This document shows, piece by piece, positions 1 through 8,862 of a stretch of 64,000 nt of DNA. The position numbers were made by a program, and so were the translations under genes. The notes beneath the pieces were generated by a model that was not told the origin of the DNA, made no database searches, and saw only the letters and a list, made by a program, of their open reading frames with translations. The DNA is from Pseudomonas mangrovi (GTDB lineage Bacteria > Pseudomonadota > Gammaproteobacteria > Pseudomonadales > Pseudomonadaceae). The stretch spans positions 124,001 to 188,000 of the forward strand of contig NZ_QASN01000002.1 of NCBI RefSeq assembly GCF_003052585.1. The letters run 5' to 3'. How positions within the stretch are numbered: position 1 is the stretch's first letter; the number at the start of each line of letters is the position of its first letter.

Positions 1-651
1 TCCCCGCCGCTGGCCCGGATCGGCCGCGAGCAACCGGCTGCGCTCTATCTGGCGCGGACCGGGCAACCACGCCGGGCGGCGCTGGAGGATTTCATCGGCG
101 AACGCTTCGCTCGTCAGCACGGTGCCCGGATCAGTCACTTCCTACCCTGCCTGCTGGGCCTGGAACAGGACGACGGCAGCCTGATCGGTGCCGTGGGGCT
201 GCGCCCGGCCGGTGACACCCCGCTGTTTCTGGAAGCCTACCTGGACCGCCCGGTGGAACAGTGCATCGATGCCACCCCGCTGGATCGCACACGCATCGTC
301 GAGGTCGGCAACCTGGCAGCAGACAGCCCCGGGGCCGCGCGACTGCTGATAGTCGCGCTCACCGACCTGCTGGCCAGCCTCGGCTTCGAGTGGGTGGTGT
401 TCACCGCCACCCGCGAGCTGCACAACAGTTTCCAGCGCCTGGGCCTGCAACCCCGGCAACTGGCCGCCGCAGACCCTGCGCGACTGGGCGCAGAAGGCGC
501 CGCCTGGGGCAGCTACTACCAGCATGCGCCCACCGTGATGGCTGGCCAGATACTCGCCGGGCACCAGCGTTTGCTGCAGCTGGGGCTCTACCCGCGGCTC
601 GGTCACCAGCCCCTGTATGCCGGAGGACTGCCCGATGTGGCCTGCTGCTGA
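1..651 (+). CDS. thermostable hemolysin family / GNAT-like acyltransferase (5' partial)
   Basis: The frame is open from the first base of the window, so the start lies upstream; about 216 residues are visible. The sequence resembles the thermostable hemolysin family (Vibrio delta-VPH type). The segment VEVGNLAADSPGAA followed by a helix and a VVFTATRELHNSFQRLGL-type strand/helix looks like the acyl-CoA/acyl-carrier binding core of GNAT and autoinducer-synthase folds. That reading suggests an acyl transfer role rather than a pore-forming toxin; this is inference. Its end overlaps the AMP-ligase gene by 17 bases, so the two are translationally coupled at the head of a seven-gene operon. Family call is good, molecular function unknown. 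Confidence 0.8.
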   Translation, partial: SPPLARIGREQPAALYLARTGQPRRAALEDFIGERFARQHGARISHFLPCLLGLEQDDGSLIGAVGLRPAGDTPLFLEAYLDRPVEQCIDATPLDRTRIVEVGNLAADSPGAARLLIVALTDLLASLGFEWVVFTATRELHNSFQRLGLQPRQLAAADPARLGAEGAAWGSYYQHAPTVMAGQILAGHQRLLQLGLYPRLGHQPLYAGGLPDVACC

Positions 652-2122
652 AACTCTTTTCACCCGGCTCGCCGAGCAAGCGAACGCCCTCGCGCTCATC
701 GAGGGCGAGCGCCGCCTCACTGCCGCCGAGGTGCTGAGCGAGGTACAGGCGCGCAGCCAACGCCTGGCGCAGCTCGGCGCCCGTCGCGTGGCACTGGCGC
801 TGGACAACGGCATCGAGTGGGCGCTGTGGGATCTGGCAATCCTCCACGCCGGGCTGGTCTGCGTGCCGCTGCCGGCGTTCTTCTCAGCCGCTCAGCAACA
901 GCATGTGCTTACCAGCGCCGGGGTCGATCTGCTGATCGGCGAGACGGCCGCCAGTGTCCTTGATGGGCGCCTCGTCGGTGAGCTTGAGCTGCTCGTACCG
1001 GGTCTGCTGCGTCTGCCGGTGGCGACAGTCACGGCACTGGCGCCTGGAACCTGCAAGATCACCTACACCTCCGGTACCACCGGCCAGCCGAAGGGTGTCT
1101 GCCTGGATGCCGCCGCTCAGTTGCAGGTGGCGCAGAGCCTCAGCCTGGCGAGCGAGGGCTGCGCCATCCAGCGCCACCTGTGCGTGCTGCCGCTGGCCAC
1201 GCTGCTGGAAAACATCGCTGGCCTCTACGCACCACTGCTTGCTGGCGCAGCGGTCGAGCTGATGCCGCTGGCACGGGTCGGTCTGCTCGGTGCCAGCGGT
1301 CTGGACCTGGCGCGCCTGCTGCAGAGCCTGACAGAGGCACAGCCGAACAGCCTGATCCTGCTGCCGCAGCTGCTGCTGGCGCTGGTCGCGGCCGCCGAAC
1401 AGGGCGCCGGCCTGCCGGATTCGCTGCGCTTCGTCGCGGTGGGTGGCGGGCGTGTCTCGGCACAGTTGCTGCAACGCGCCGACGCCCTGGGTCTGCCGGT
1501 GTTCGAGGGCTACGGCCTGTCCGAGTGCGCCTCGGTGGTGTGCCTGAACCGGCCCGGCGTACGGCGCATCGGCAGTACCGGCCAACCGCTGCCGCATGCC
1601 CGCGTGCGCCTGGCCGAGGATGGCGAGGTACTGGTCGCCGGCGTGCACATGCTCGGCTATCTCGGCGAGCCACCGCTCGCCGGCGACTGGCTGGCCACTG
1701 GTGACCTGGGCCACTTCGAGGACGGCTTTCTGGTCCTGCACGGACGCAAGAAGAACCAGTTCATCACCGCCTACGGACGCAACGTCAATCCCGAATGGGT
1801 GGAAGCCGAGCTGCTCCAGCAGCTGCCCATCGCCCAGGCCTGGCTGCATGGCGAGGCGCTGGCGCAGAACGTCGCGGTGCTGGTGCCGCGCCAACCCGCC
1901 TGCAGCGACGAGCAACTGGCCGAGGCAGTGGCGGCGGTCAACCGCAGCCTGCCCGACTACGCCCGCGTCCACCGCTGGCTACGCGCAGCAGCGCCCTTCA
2001 GCCAGGACAACAACCTTGCCACCAGCAACGGCCGGTTAAGGCGCGACGCGCTGCTGGCCCACTACCGCGACGCCCTCGACGAACTGCCGCCCCCACCTAT
2101 CTGCAACGGAGAAATGCCATGA
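635..2122 (+). CDS. AMP-dependent synthetase/ligase (acyl/aryl-adenylating enzyme)
   Basis: An ANL-superfamily adenylating enzyme of 495 residues. The P-loop-like motif TYTSGTTGQPKGV is near residue 145, followed by GYGLSEC (A5), TGDLG (A7) and GRKKNQFITAYGRNVNPE (A8 hinge). It should activate a carboxylic acid, probably a fatty acid, as the acyl-AMP and then thioester. I chose the ATG at 635 because GGAGG sits at 622-626, 8 bases upstream; an in-frame ATG at 617 is the alternative. The C-terminal A10 motif reads NGRLRR, so the usual catalytic lysine is an arginine. The stop overlaps the next gene's start in an ATGA. Neighbouring oxidase and reductase genes suggest it feeds a tailored acyl product. 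Confidence 0.88.
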   Translation: MWPAAETLFTRLAEQANALALIEGERRLTAAEVLSEVQARSQRLAQLGARRVALALDNGIEWALWDLAILHAGLVCVPLPAFFSAAQQQHVLTSAGVDLLIGETAASVLDGRLVGELELLVPGLLRLPVATVTALAPGTCKITYTSGTTGQPKGVCLDAAAQLQVAQSLSLASEGCAIQRHLCVLPLATLLENIAGLYAPLLAGAAVELMPLARVGLLGASGLDLARLLQSLTEAQPNSLILLPQLLLALVAAAEQGAGLPDSLRFVAVGGGRVSAQLLQRADALGLPVFEGYGLSECASVVCLNRPGVRRIGSTGQPLPHARVRLAEDGEVLVAGVHMLGYLGEPPLAGDWLATGDLGHFEDGFLVLHGRKKNQFITAYGRNVNPEWVEAELLQQLPIAQAWLHGEALAQNVAVLVPRQPACSDEQLAEAVAAVNRSLPDYARVHRWLRAAAPFSQDNNLATSNGRLRRDALLAHYRDALDELPPPPICNGEMP

Positions 2123-2787
2123 GCTTCTACCAGACCCTGCTGGCGGAAACCGCCGCCGAACGCGACTACCTGCTGGACAGCCCGATCATCGGCCAGGCGC
2201 TGGCCGGGGAAGTCAGCCGCGACAGCTACATCGCCTTCCTTACGCAGGCCTACCACCACGTCAAGCATACGGTGCCGCTGCTGATGGCCTGCGGCGCACG
2301 CCTGCCGGAGCGGCTGGAGTGGCTGCGCGCGGCGATTGCCGAGTACATAGAAGAGGAGTACGGCCACCAGGAATGGATCCTCAACGATATCCGCGCCTGC
2401 GGCGGTGATGCCGAAGCGGTGCGCAACGGCCAGCCGGCGATGGCCACCGAACTGATGGTCGCCTATGTCTACGACCGCATCGCCCGACACAACCCGGTGA
2501 GTTTCTTCGGCATGGTCCAGGTGCTCGAGGGCACCAGCATCGCCCTGGCCACCCAGGCGGCCGGCGTCCTCCAGCAGCGCCTGCAGCTGCCGGCTAAAGC
2601 GTTCAGCTACCTGACTTCCCACGGCAGCCTGGACCTTGAGCACATCGAGCTGTTCAAGGGCCTGATGGAGCGCCTGGACGATGCCTCCGACCAGGCCGCC
2701 GTGGTGCATACCGCCCGCCGCGTCTACCGCCTCTACGCAGAGATCTTCCGCGGCTTGCCAGGCGCCGGAGGTGTGGCGTGCACCTGA
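2119..2787 (+). CDS. TenA-like / heme-oxygenase-like diiron oxidase (iron-containing redox enzyme)
   Basis: 222 residues, all helical in character. Candidate metal ligands have the layout of heme-oxygenase-like diiron oxidases such as UndA and CADD: E80-Y-G-H83, E137 (VLEGTS), and H168-x3-D172-x2-H175. A thiamin-hydrolysing TenA would instead need an active-site cysteine and thi neighbours; neither is evident. It starts in an ATGA overlap with the ligase and ends 10 bases inside the SDR gene. Members of this group cleave or oxidise fatty acids and amino acids; the adjacent acyl ligase suggests an acyl substrate here (inference). Databases often label such proteins TenA family regulators, which is misleading. 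Confidence 0.8.
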   Translation: MSFYQTLLAETAAERDYLLDSPIIGQALAGEVSRDSYIAFLTQAYHHVKHTVPLLMACGARLPERLEWLRAAIAEYIEEEYGHQEWILNDIRACGGDAEAVRNGQPAMATELMVAYVYDRIARHNPVSFFGMVQVLEGTSIALATQAAGVLQQRLQLPAKAFSYLTSHGSLDLEHIELFKGLMERLDDASDQAAVVHTARRVYRLYAEIFRGLPGAGGVACT

Positions 2788-3566
2788 ACGAGCGCAGGGT
2801 CCTGCTGACCGGCGCCAGCGGCGGCATCGGCCTGGCAGCGGCCTGGCGACTTGCCGAGGCCGGCGCACGGCTGCTGCTGGTGGCGCGCCGCTGCGAGGCG
2901 TTGCGGCCGCTGGCAGAACGCTTTCCCGGGCGCATCACCCTTCTACGCGCAGACCTGACCGATCCGGCCGGACGTGCGGCAATAGCGGCCGAAGCCGAGC
3001 GCCTGGGCGGCATCGAGGTGCTGATCAACGCCGCCGGGATCGGCCACTTCGGTGCCTTCGAGCAGCTTGACGAGGCTGACATCGCTGCACTCATGCAACT
3101 CAATGTCACCGCTACCCTGCAGCTGACCCGCCTGCTGCTGCCTCAGCTGCAGCGCCAGCCACAGGCCTTGCTGGTCAACGTCGGCTCGATCTTCGGCAGC
3201 ATCGGCCACCCCGGCTTCGCCGCCTACTGCGCCAGCAAATTCGCCCTGCACGGCTTCTCCCAGGCGCTGCGCCGGGAGCTGGCCGACGGCCCGGTGCGGG
3301 TGCTGCATTTCGCGCCGCGCGCTACTCGCACCTCGATGAACAGCGCACCGGCGCAAGCCCTCAACGAAGCGCTGGGCAATGCCACCGACACCCCCGAGCA
3401 GGTCGCCGGGCAACTGCTTCGCGCCATCGAGCAGGAGCGACGGGAAACCTGGCTGGGCTGGCCGGAAAAACTCTTCGTCCGCCTCAACGCCCTGTTCCCC
3501 GGCCTGGTCGACCGCGCCCTGCGCCAGAAGCTCGCCACCATCCTGCGCCATGCGCGCCATCGCTGA
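2778..3566 (+). CDS. SDR family oxidoreductase
   Basis: A classical short-chain dehydrogenase/reductase of 262 residues. The NAD(P) motif TGASGGIG is near residue 11, NAAGIG near 85, a catalytic Ser in VGSIFGS, and YCASK near 155. An arginine after the first strand (VARR) favours NADP(H). The start is GTG at 2778 with GGAG at 2767-2770, overlapping the diiron-oxidase gene by 10 bases. It presumably reduces or oxidises the carbonyl of the product made by the ligase/oxidase pair. The substrate cannot be read from the sequence. Confidence 0.88.
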   Translation: MHLNERRVLLTGASGGIGLAAAWRLAEAGARLLLVARRCEALRPLAERFPGRITLLRADLTDPAGRAAIAAEAERLGGIEVLINAAGIGHFGAFEQLDEADIAALMQLNVTATLQLTRLLLPQLQRQPQALLVNVGSIFGSIGHPGFAAYCASKFALHGFSQALRRELADGPVRVLHFAPRATRTSMNSAPAQALNEALGNATDTPEQVAGQLLRAIEQERRETWLGWPEKLFVRLNALFPGLVDRALRQKLATILRHARHR

Positions 3567-3580
3567 AAGGAAACGCCACC

Positions 3581-4222
3581 ATGCGCCTAGTCTCCCTGCT
3601 CACCCTGTTGCTCTGCGCCCTCCCCGGCCTGCTGCTGGCCGCCGACAACCCGGAGCCGCTGCGACACCTGCAAACCCGCTGGGCCGAGATCCGCTACCAG
3701 TTGCCAGAGGCACAGCAGGAAGCCGCCTTCGCCCGCCTCAGCGAGGAAGCTGCCGCCAGCGTCAAGGCCGCGCCACAATCCGCCGAGCTGCTCACCTGGC
3801 AGGGCATCATCCTCAGCACCTACGCCGGCGCCAAGGGCGGCCTGGGCGCGCTGGGCATCGCCAAGCGCGCGCGCAGCAGCTTCGAACAGGCCATCGCCGC
3901 GAACCCGCGCGCGCTCGACGGCTCTGCCTACACCAGTCTGGGTACACTCTACTATCAGGTGCCGGGCTGGCCGGTGGGCTTCGGCGATGACGAGCAGGCC
4001 GAGGTGCTGTTGCGCAAGGCCCTGGCGATCAACCCGCAGGGCATCGACGCCAACTACTTCTACGCCGACTACCTGCTGCGCAACGACCGCCCCGAGGAGG
4101 CCCTGGCCGCCCTGCAGCAGGCATTGAAGGCTGCGCCGCGTCCCGGCCGCGAGCTGGCCGACCAGGGACGTCGCGGCGAGATCGCGGTGCTGCTGGAAAA
4201 GGTCCGCGCCGAGCTGGACTAG
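3581..4222 (+). CDS. periplasmic tetratricopeptide-repeat protein
   Basis: 213 residues with an N-terminal signal peptide (LVSLLTLLLCALPGLLLA, cleavage near residue 21). TPR-like helical repeats follow, such as AKRARSSFEQAIAANPRALD, AEVLLRKALAINPQGID and EEALAALQQALKAAPR. It is probably exported and makes protein contacts. It lies 14 bases after the SDR and 41 bases before the response regulator, so it belongs to the same transcription unit. It could be the periplasmic partner of the sensor kinase or a handling factor for the pathway product; nothing in the sequence decides this. Confidence 0.72.
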   Translation: MRLVSLLTLLLCALPGLLLAADNPEPLRHLQTRWAEIRYQLPEAQQEAAFARLSEEAAASVKAAPQSAELLTWQGIILSTYAGAKGGLGALGIAKRARSSFEQAIAANPRALDGSAYTSLGTLYYQVPGWPVGFGDDEQAEVLLRKALAINPQGIDANYFYADYLLRNDRPEEALAALQQALKAAPRPGRELADQGRRGEIAVLLEKVRAELD

Positions 4223-4263
4223 CCCGCCACGGACAGGCTGAATATGAAGAAAACGGAGGCAGC

Positions 4264-4923
4264 ATGCGCATCCTGCTGGTCGAAGACGACAGCGCCCTTG
4301 GCGAGGGCATCCGCACCGCTCTCAAGCCCGAGGGCTACACGGTCGACTGGTTGCAGGACGGCGCCGCCGCCCTGCATGCCCTTACCGAGGAGAGCTTCGA
4401 CCTGGCGATCCTCGATCTCGGTCTGCCGCGCCTCGACGGCTTGCAGCTGCTGCGCCGCCTGCGTGCGGCTGGCAATCCGCTGCCGGTATTGATCCTGACC
4501 GCCCGCGACGCTACCAGCGACCGTATCGCCGGGCTCGACGCCGGTGCCGACGACTACCTGGTCAAGCCGTTCGACGTGGCCGAACTCAAGGCGCGTCTGC
4601 GCGCGCTGTTGCGACGCAGCTTCAGCCGATCGCAGCCGGTGCTGGAGCATCGCGGCGTAAGCCTGGATCCGCTGGGCCAGCAGGTGACCTACCTCGGTCA
4701 GCCAGTATCGCTGCAGCGCAAGGAATACCTGCTGCTGCACGAACTGCTGGCCCAGCCAGGCCGAGTGCTGACCCGCGACCGCCTGCAGCAGGTGCTCTAT
4801 GGCTGGGACGAGGAGATCGAGAGCAACGCCCTGGAGGTCCATGTGCATCACCTGCGGCGCAAGCTGTTTCCCGAACTGATCCGCACCGTGCGCGGCGTCG
4901 GTTACCTCGCGGACAAGGCCTGA
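4264..4923 (+). CDS. OmpR/PhoB-family response regulator (QseB/PmrA-like)
   Basis: 219 residues. The receiver domain (residues 1-115) has the acidic pair ED, phospho-acceptor D51 (LAILDLGLPRLDG), T/S at ILTARD and the conserved Lys in VKPFD. A C-terminal winged helix (about 125-218) carries ALEVHVHHLRRKL. The closest named types are QseB and PmrA. It shares an overlapping TGATG with the downstream kinase. Placement directly after the biosynthetic genes suggests it controls this operon or responds to its product. Confidence 0.9.
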   Translation: MRILLVEDDSALGEGIRTALKPEGYTVDWLQDGAAALHALTEESFDLAILDLGLPRLDGLQLLRRLRAAGNPLPVLILTARDATSDRIAGLDAGADDYLVKPFDVAELKARLRALLRRSFSRSQPVLEHRGVSLDPLGQQVTYLGQPVSLQRKEYLLLHELLAQPGRVLTRDRLQQVLYGWDEEIESNALEVHVHHLRRKLFPELIRTVRGVGYLADKA

Positions 4924-6320
4924 TGAAGTCCATCCGCAACCGCACCCTGCTGCTGGTACTGGGTGTACTCAGCCTGTCGCTGAGCCTGATTTCCTACCGC
5001 AGCTACCGCGATGCCCAGCACGAGGTCGAGGAGCTGTTCGACGCACGCCTGGCGCAGAGCGCGCGCCTGCTCGCCGGACTGATCGACGCGGATCTGCCGG
5101 ATTCGCGCCGCGCTCTGCTGCAGGATGCGCTCGACGCGGCGCTGGTGCAGGCCCGCGGCCCGCTCGGCCACGAATACGAGAACAAGCTGGCGTTCGCCGT
5201 CTACGACAGTGACGGCGCGCCACTGCTAGGTTCGGCCAGTGCACCGCCCGGACGACTCGAGACCCTGCTCGGCTCGAACGGCGACGGTGACCTGCAGGGT
5301 GGCTTTCTGTCACGCGAAAGGGATGGCCAGCGCTGGCGCCTGTTCCTGCTGCGGGATGCGCCCGACGCATTGTGGATACTGGTGAGCGAGCGCGCGGACG
5401 TGCGCGGCGAGCTGGCACAGAAGATCGCCCGGCGCAGCCTGCAACCCGACCTGATTGGTCTGCCCCTGCTCGGCCTGCTGGTCTGGCTGGCGGTAGGCTG
5501 GGGGCTGCGGCCGTTGGCGCAGATGGCCCGATCGCTGCGCCAGCGTGCGCCGGACAGCCTCGCCGAGCTGCCCAGACAACCGCTTCCGGACGAGCTGCTG
5601 CCGATCCGCGATGCCCTCGACCGGCTGCTGGCACAAGTCACCGAGCTGCTCGGCCGGGAGAAACGCTTCCTCGCCGACGCCGCCCACGAGCTGCGCACGC
5701 CGTTGGCGGTGCTGCGCATTCACGCGCAGAACGCCCTGGCGGCGACCGAGCCTGCCGAGCGAGATGCCGCCCTGCAGCAGATCAGCGCCGCGGTCGAGCG
5801 TGCTGGCCGGGTGGTCGGCCAGTTGCTGACGCTGGCGCGCCTGGAGCCAGGAGCCAGCGAGACACCCCCGAGTAGCATCGACCTGTTGCCGCTGGTGCGC
5901 CAGGAGCTCGCCGAACTGGCTCCGCTGGCGCTGGAGCGCGATCAGGAACTGACCCTGGAAGCTGCCGAGGCGGATGACTACCGGCTGCTCGGCGATGGCC
6001 CGGCGCTGAGCATCCTGTTGCAGAATCTGATCGCCAACGCCATCCAGTACACACCGCTGAGCGGACGCATCCAGGTCAGCCTGGAAGCAGACGTCAGCCA
6101 CCTGCAACTGGCGGTGTCCGACAGCGGACCGGGCGTGCCGGCGGCACAGCGCGAGCGCCTGTTCCAGCGCTTCTTCCGCCAGGGCGACAGCTCGGGAGCC
6201 GGGCTCGGGCTAGCGATAGCGGCGCGCATCGCCGAACTGCACGGCAGCCGTGTCGAGTTGCTCGACAGCCCGTTGGGGGGGCTCCAGGTACGCCTCAGCC
6301 TGCCGCGCCGGCCAGCTTGA
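4923..6320 (+). CDS. sensor histidine kinase (QseC/PmrB-like)
   Basis: 465 residues. TM1 is near 8-28, a periplasmic domain of the two-component-sensor N-terminal type spans about 30-155, and TM2 (LIGLPLLGLLVWLAVGWGL) lies near 160-180. The dimerisation helix has H255 (AHELRTPLA). The ATPase domain has NLIANAIQYTP (N box), DSGPGVP (G1) and GAGLGLAI (G2). It phosphorylates the response regulator encoded immediately upstream. Its 3' end overlaps the convergent ribbon-helix-helix gene by 26 bases. The signal is unknown. Confidence 0.9.
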   Translation: MKSIRNRTLLLVLGVLSLSLSLISYRSYRDAQHEVEELFDARLAQSARLLAGLIDADLPDSRRALLQDALDAALVQARGPLGHEYENKLAFAVYDSDGAPLLGSASAPPGRLETLLGSNGDGDLQGGFLSRERDGQRWRLFLLRDAPDALWILVSERADVRGELAQKIARRSLQPDLIGLPLLGLLVWLAVGWGLRPLAQMARSLRQRAPDSLAELPRQPLPDELLPIRDALDRLLAQVTELLGREKRFLADAAHELRTPLAVLRIHAQNALAATEPAERDAALQQISAAVERAGRVVGQLLTLARLEPGASETPPSSIDLLPLVRQELAELAPLALERDQELTLEAAEADDYRLLGDGPALSILLQNLIANAIQYTPLSGRIQVSLEADVSHLQLAVSDSGPGVPAAQRERLFQRFFRQGDSSGAGLGLAIAARIAELHGSRVELLDSPLGGLQVRLSLPRRPA

Positions 6321-6597
6321 ACGGCACTACCCGGCCGGCCTTCTGCGCCAGGAAGCGGGTGCAGCTGACGCGCAGGAAGGAGGCGAAGTTGACCACCTCG
6401 CCGCGGTAGTCCATCACCTCTTCGTAGAGCTTGCTGATCAGTTGGTTGGTGGTCATGCCGTCGACCTCGGCGATCTCGCGCAGGATGTCCCAGAACTGGT
6501 TCTCCAGGCGCAGGGTGGTGACCACCCCGCGAATGCGCAGCGAGCGCGAGCGGGACTCATAGAGAATCGGATCAGCCTTGACGTAGAGCTCGCACAC
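6295..6597 (-). CDS. ribbon-helix-helix domain protein
   Basis: 100 residues with a ribbon-helix-helix fold of the RHH_4 type: RGVVTTLRLENQFWDILREIA forms the strand and helix, then DGMTTNQLISKLYEEV. Likely a dimeric DNA-binding protein. I chose the GTG at 6597 because GGAGG (reverse complement of 6606-6610) stands 8 bases upstream; longer in-frame extensions lack support. Its last 26 bases overlap the 3' end of the convergent kinase gene. Target unknown. Confidence 0.75.
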   Translation of the reverse strand: MCELYVKADPILYESRSRSLRIRGVVTTLRLENQFWDILREIAEVDGMTTNQLISKLYEEVMDYRGEVVNFASFLRVSCTRFLAQKAGRVVPFKLAGAAG

Positions 6598-6668
6598 GGG
6601 CGCTTCCTCCGACAAAAGAACATAGGCTGCGCGCCGCCGCGCCTCTCGGCAAGGGCGGCGCGCCAGGC

Positions 6669-7250
6669 TCACAGCTGGATTCGGGTGCCCAGCAGTTGCA
6701 GAAACAGCGCCAGCCACTGCGGATGGGCCGGCCAGGCCGGCGCGCTGACCAGATTGCCCTGCACCATGGCCTGGTCGGCCGGGATGTCGACGTACTCGCC
6801 GCCGGCCAGGCGTACTTCCGGCGCGCAGGCCGGGTAGGCGCTGCACTGGCGCCCCTTGAGCACCCCGGCGGCAGCCAGCAGCTGGGCGCCATGGCAGACC
6901 GCGGCGATCGGCTTGGCAGCGGCATCGAAGGCACGCACCAGCGCCAGCACCTGCTCGTCCAGGCGCAGGTACTCCGGGGCGCGGCCACCGGGGATGACCA
7001 GCGCATCGAAGTCCTCGGCACAGACGGTAGCGAAATCGCCGTTGAGGGCGAAGTGGTGCCCCGGCTTCTCACTGTAGGTCTGCTCGCCCTCGAAGTCGTG
7101 AATGGCGGTGCGCACGCTCTCTCCCGCCTGCTTGCCGGGGCAGACGGCAATCACCTTGTGGCCGACCATCTGCAGGGCCTGGAAGGGCACCATGGTTTCG
7201 TAGTCTTCGACGTAATCGCCGACCAGCATCAGGATGTTCTTCGCGCTCAT
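6669..7250 (-). CDS. DJ-1/PfpI family protein
   Basis: 193 residues of the class I glutamine amidotransferase-like fold. The nucleophile elbow AAVCHGAQ carries C119, and an acidic residue near 15 (GDYVEDYE) is in the place expected to tune the cysteine. Family members act as deglycases, proteases, chaperones or stress factors, so the exact role is open. The start is ATG at 7250 with a GAGGAA upstream. It is divergent from the small gene at 7390. Confidence 0.85.
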   Translation of the reverse strand: MSAKNILMLVGDYVEDYETMVPFQALQMVGHKVIAVCPGKQAGESVRTAIHDFEGEQTYSEKPGHHFALNGDFATVCAEDFDALVIPGGRAPEYLRLDEQVLALVRAFDAAAKPIAAVCHGAQLLAAAGVLKGRQCSAYPACAPEVRLAGGEYVDIPADQAMVQGNLVSAPAWPAHPQWLALFLQLLGTRIQL

Positions 7251-7389
7251 GAGATGTTCCTCGATCGATGAAAGATGCCTGCAGCTTGCCGCCCGCCGGG
7301 CAGTTGCGGGTAACAGCCGGCTATTACGGCGCAGCAGATCGCGTCGTCGTGCGGTCACAACCACGATCCCCTGAATCGGAGAACCTGCC

Positions 7390-7614
7390 ATGAACATCCA
7401 GATCGACGAGCAAGCCGGCACCTGCATCCTGGAAATCGACCAGCAGCGCGAGGTGGTCCCGCTGGACCAGATGCGGGTCACCACCGACCGAGAGAAGCGC
7501 ACCTCGGTGATCGAGCTGCGCGGCCAACTGACGCCGATCAGCGAGCCCGACGCGGAGATGCTGGTGGCCGCAGGTGCGGAGGATGACCGTTTCAACCTGA
7601 TTGCCGACAGCTAG
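7390..7614 (+). CDS. small conserved protein, possibly DUF3203-like
   Basis: 74 residues, acidic, soluble, no signal peptide. The sequence alternates short strands ([32 protein letters not shown]) and ends with [18 protein letters not shown] lies 8-10 bases before the ATG. I think it is one of the small Pseudomonas proteins of the DUF3203 kind, from memory only. No function can be inferred. A GC-rich hairpin (CCCCGC/GCGGGG) follows at about 7629-7644, between this gene and the convergent PLD gene. Confidence 0.6.
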   Translation: MNIQIDEQAGTCILEIDQQREVVPLDQMRVTTDREKRTSVIELRGQLTPISEPDAEMLVAAGAEDDRFNLIADS

Positions 7615-7644
7615 ACAGCCGCGGCCTGCCCCGCCCGAGCGGGG

Positions 7645-8805
7645 TTACCCGCCGCGCTTGAAGACGTTGATCACCAGACGATCGAGCCAGCCCCACAGGC
7701 GTTGCTGGGCGCGTATCCACAGCGGTCGGCGCTTCCAGCCGGCGAGCGTGATCTCGCGACTGTCGGCGAAATCAGTCATGAAGCTCGCCTCGACCGCGTG
7801 AGCGAGCGCCGGGTCGAGCGCTTCCAGATTGGCATCCAGGTTGAAGCGCAGGTTCCAGTGATCGAAGTTGCACGAACCGACGCTGACCCAGTCGTCGACC
7901 AGCACCATCTTCAGGTGCAGGAAGCGCGGCTGGTATTCGTAGATGCGGATGCCGGCGCGCAAGAGTCGCGGGTAATAGCGCTGGCCTGCGAGACGCACCG
8001 GCGGGTTGTCGGTCATCCGCCCGGTGGTCAGCAGGCGTACGTCCAGGCCACGGGCGGCCGCGCGGCGCAAGGCGCGGCGGATGCGCCAGGTCGGCAGGAA
8101 ATACGGCGTGGCCAGCCACACGCGGCGCTTGCCACCGTGCAGGGCGCGCGCCAGCGAGAGCAGGATATCGCGATGCTGGTCGGCGTCGGCGTAGGCAACC
8201 CGCCCCCAGCCTTCACCACAGCTCGGGCTGGGCGGCAGTAGCGCGGCGGGCAACGGTTGCTGCGATGCGCGCCAGGGTCCGCGCTGCGCACAGGCCTGCC
8301 ATTGGCGATCGAACAACTGCTGCCAGTCGCCCAGTACCGGGCCGCGCATGGCCACCATCACCTCATGCCAGTCGCTCTGCTCGGCCTGCGGCCGCCAGAA
8401 CTCGTCGGTCAGCCCGGTACCGCCGACAAAGCCCTGCTCGCCGTCCACCAGCAGCAACTTGCGATGGTCACGATAGAGATTGAGCAGCCACTGCCGCCAG
8501 CGCACCGGGTTGTACAGACGCAACTCGACGCCGGCCTCCCGCAGCGCCTCCAGGCGGGCGCCGCCCACACCGCGGCTGCCGTACTCGTCGAACAGACAGC
8601 GCACCTGCACGCCACGGCGCGCCGCGTCCTCCAGCAGTGGCAGCACTGCCTCGGCACAGTCGCCCGCCTCCAGCAGGTACAGCTCGAAATCGATGCGACG
8701 CTGCGCGGCGCTGAGTGCCGCCTGCATGCGCGGGAAAAAACACGGACCGTCGATCAGCAGCTCGAAGGCATTGCCGCGACGCCAGGGAAAGACTCGCCGG
8801 GTCAC
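7645..8805 (-). CDS. phospholipase D-like protein, ClsB-type cardiolipin synthase
   Basis: 386 residues with two PLD active-site motifs, HRKLLLVD (first half) and HLKMVLVDDWVSVGSCNFD (second half), each fitting HxKxxxxD. The N-terminus (GNAFELLIDGPCFFPRMQAALSAA) matches the start of ClsB-like synthases, which join phosphatidylglycerol with another phospholipid to form cardiolipin. The start is GTG at 8805 with no strong ribosome binding site, so the start is uncertain. It follows the Cys-rich membrane protein gene by about 57 bases and is probably co-transcribed. Confidence 0.82.
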   Translation of the reverse strand: MTRRVFPWRRGNAFELLIDGPCFFPRMQAALSAAQRRIDFELYLLEAGDCAEAVLPLLEDAARRGVQVRCLFDEYGSRGVGGARLEALREAGVELRLYNPVRWRQWLLNLYRDHRKLLLVDGEQGFVGGTGLTDEFWRPQAEQSDWHEVMVAMRGPVLGDWQQLFDRQWQACAQRGPWRASQQPLPAALLPPSPSCGEGWGRVAYADADQHRDILLSLARALHGGKRRVWLATPYFLPTWRIRRALRRAAARGLDVRLLTTGRMTDNPPVRLAGQRYYPRLLRAGIRIYEYQPRFLHLKMVLVDDWVSVGSCNFDHWNLRFNLDANLEALDPALAHAVEASFMTDFADSREITLAGWKRRPLWIRAQQRLWGWLDRLVINVFKRGG

Positions 8806-8862
8806 GGGCGCACCGACAGGCGAAGGTGAGTGAAGCGGTTCATGGACAGGACAGGCTCCGTT

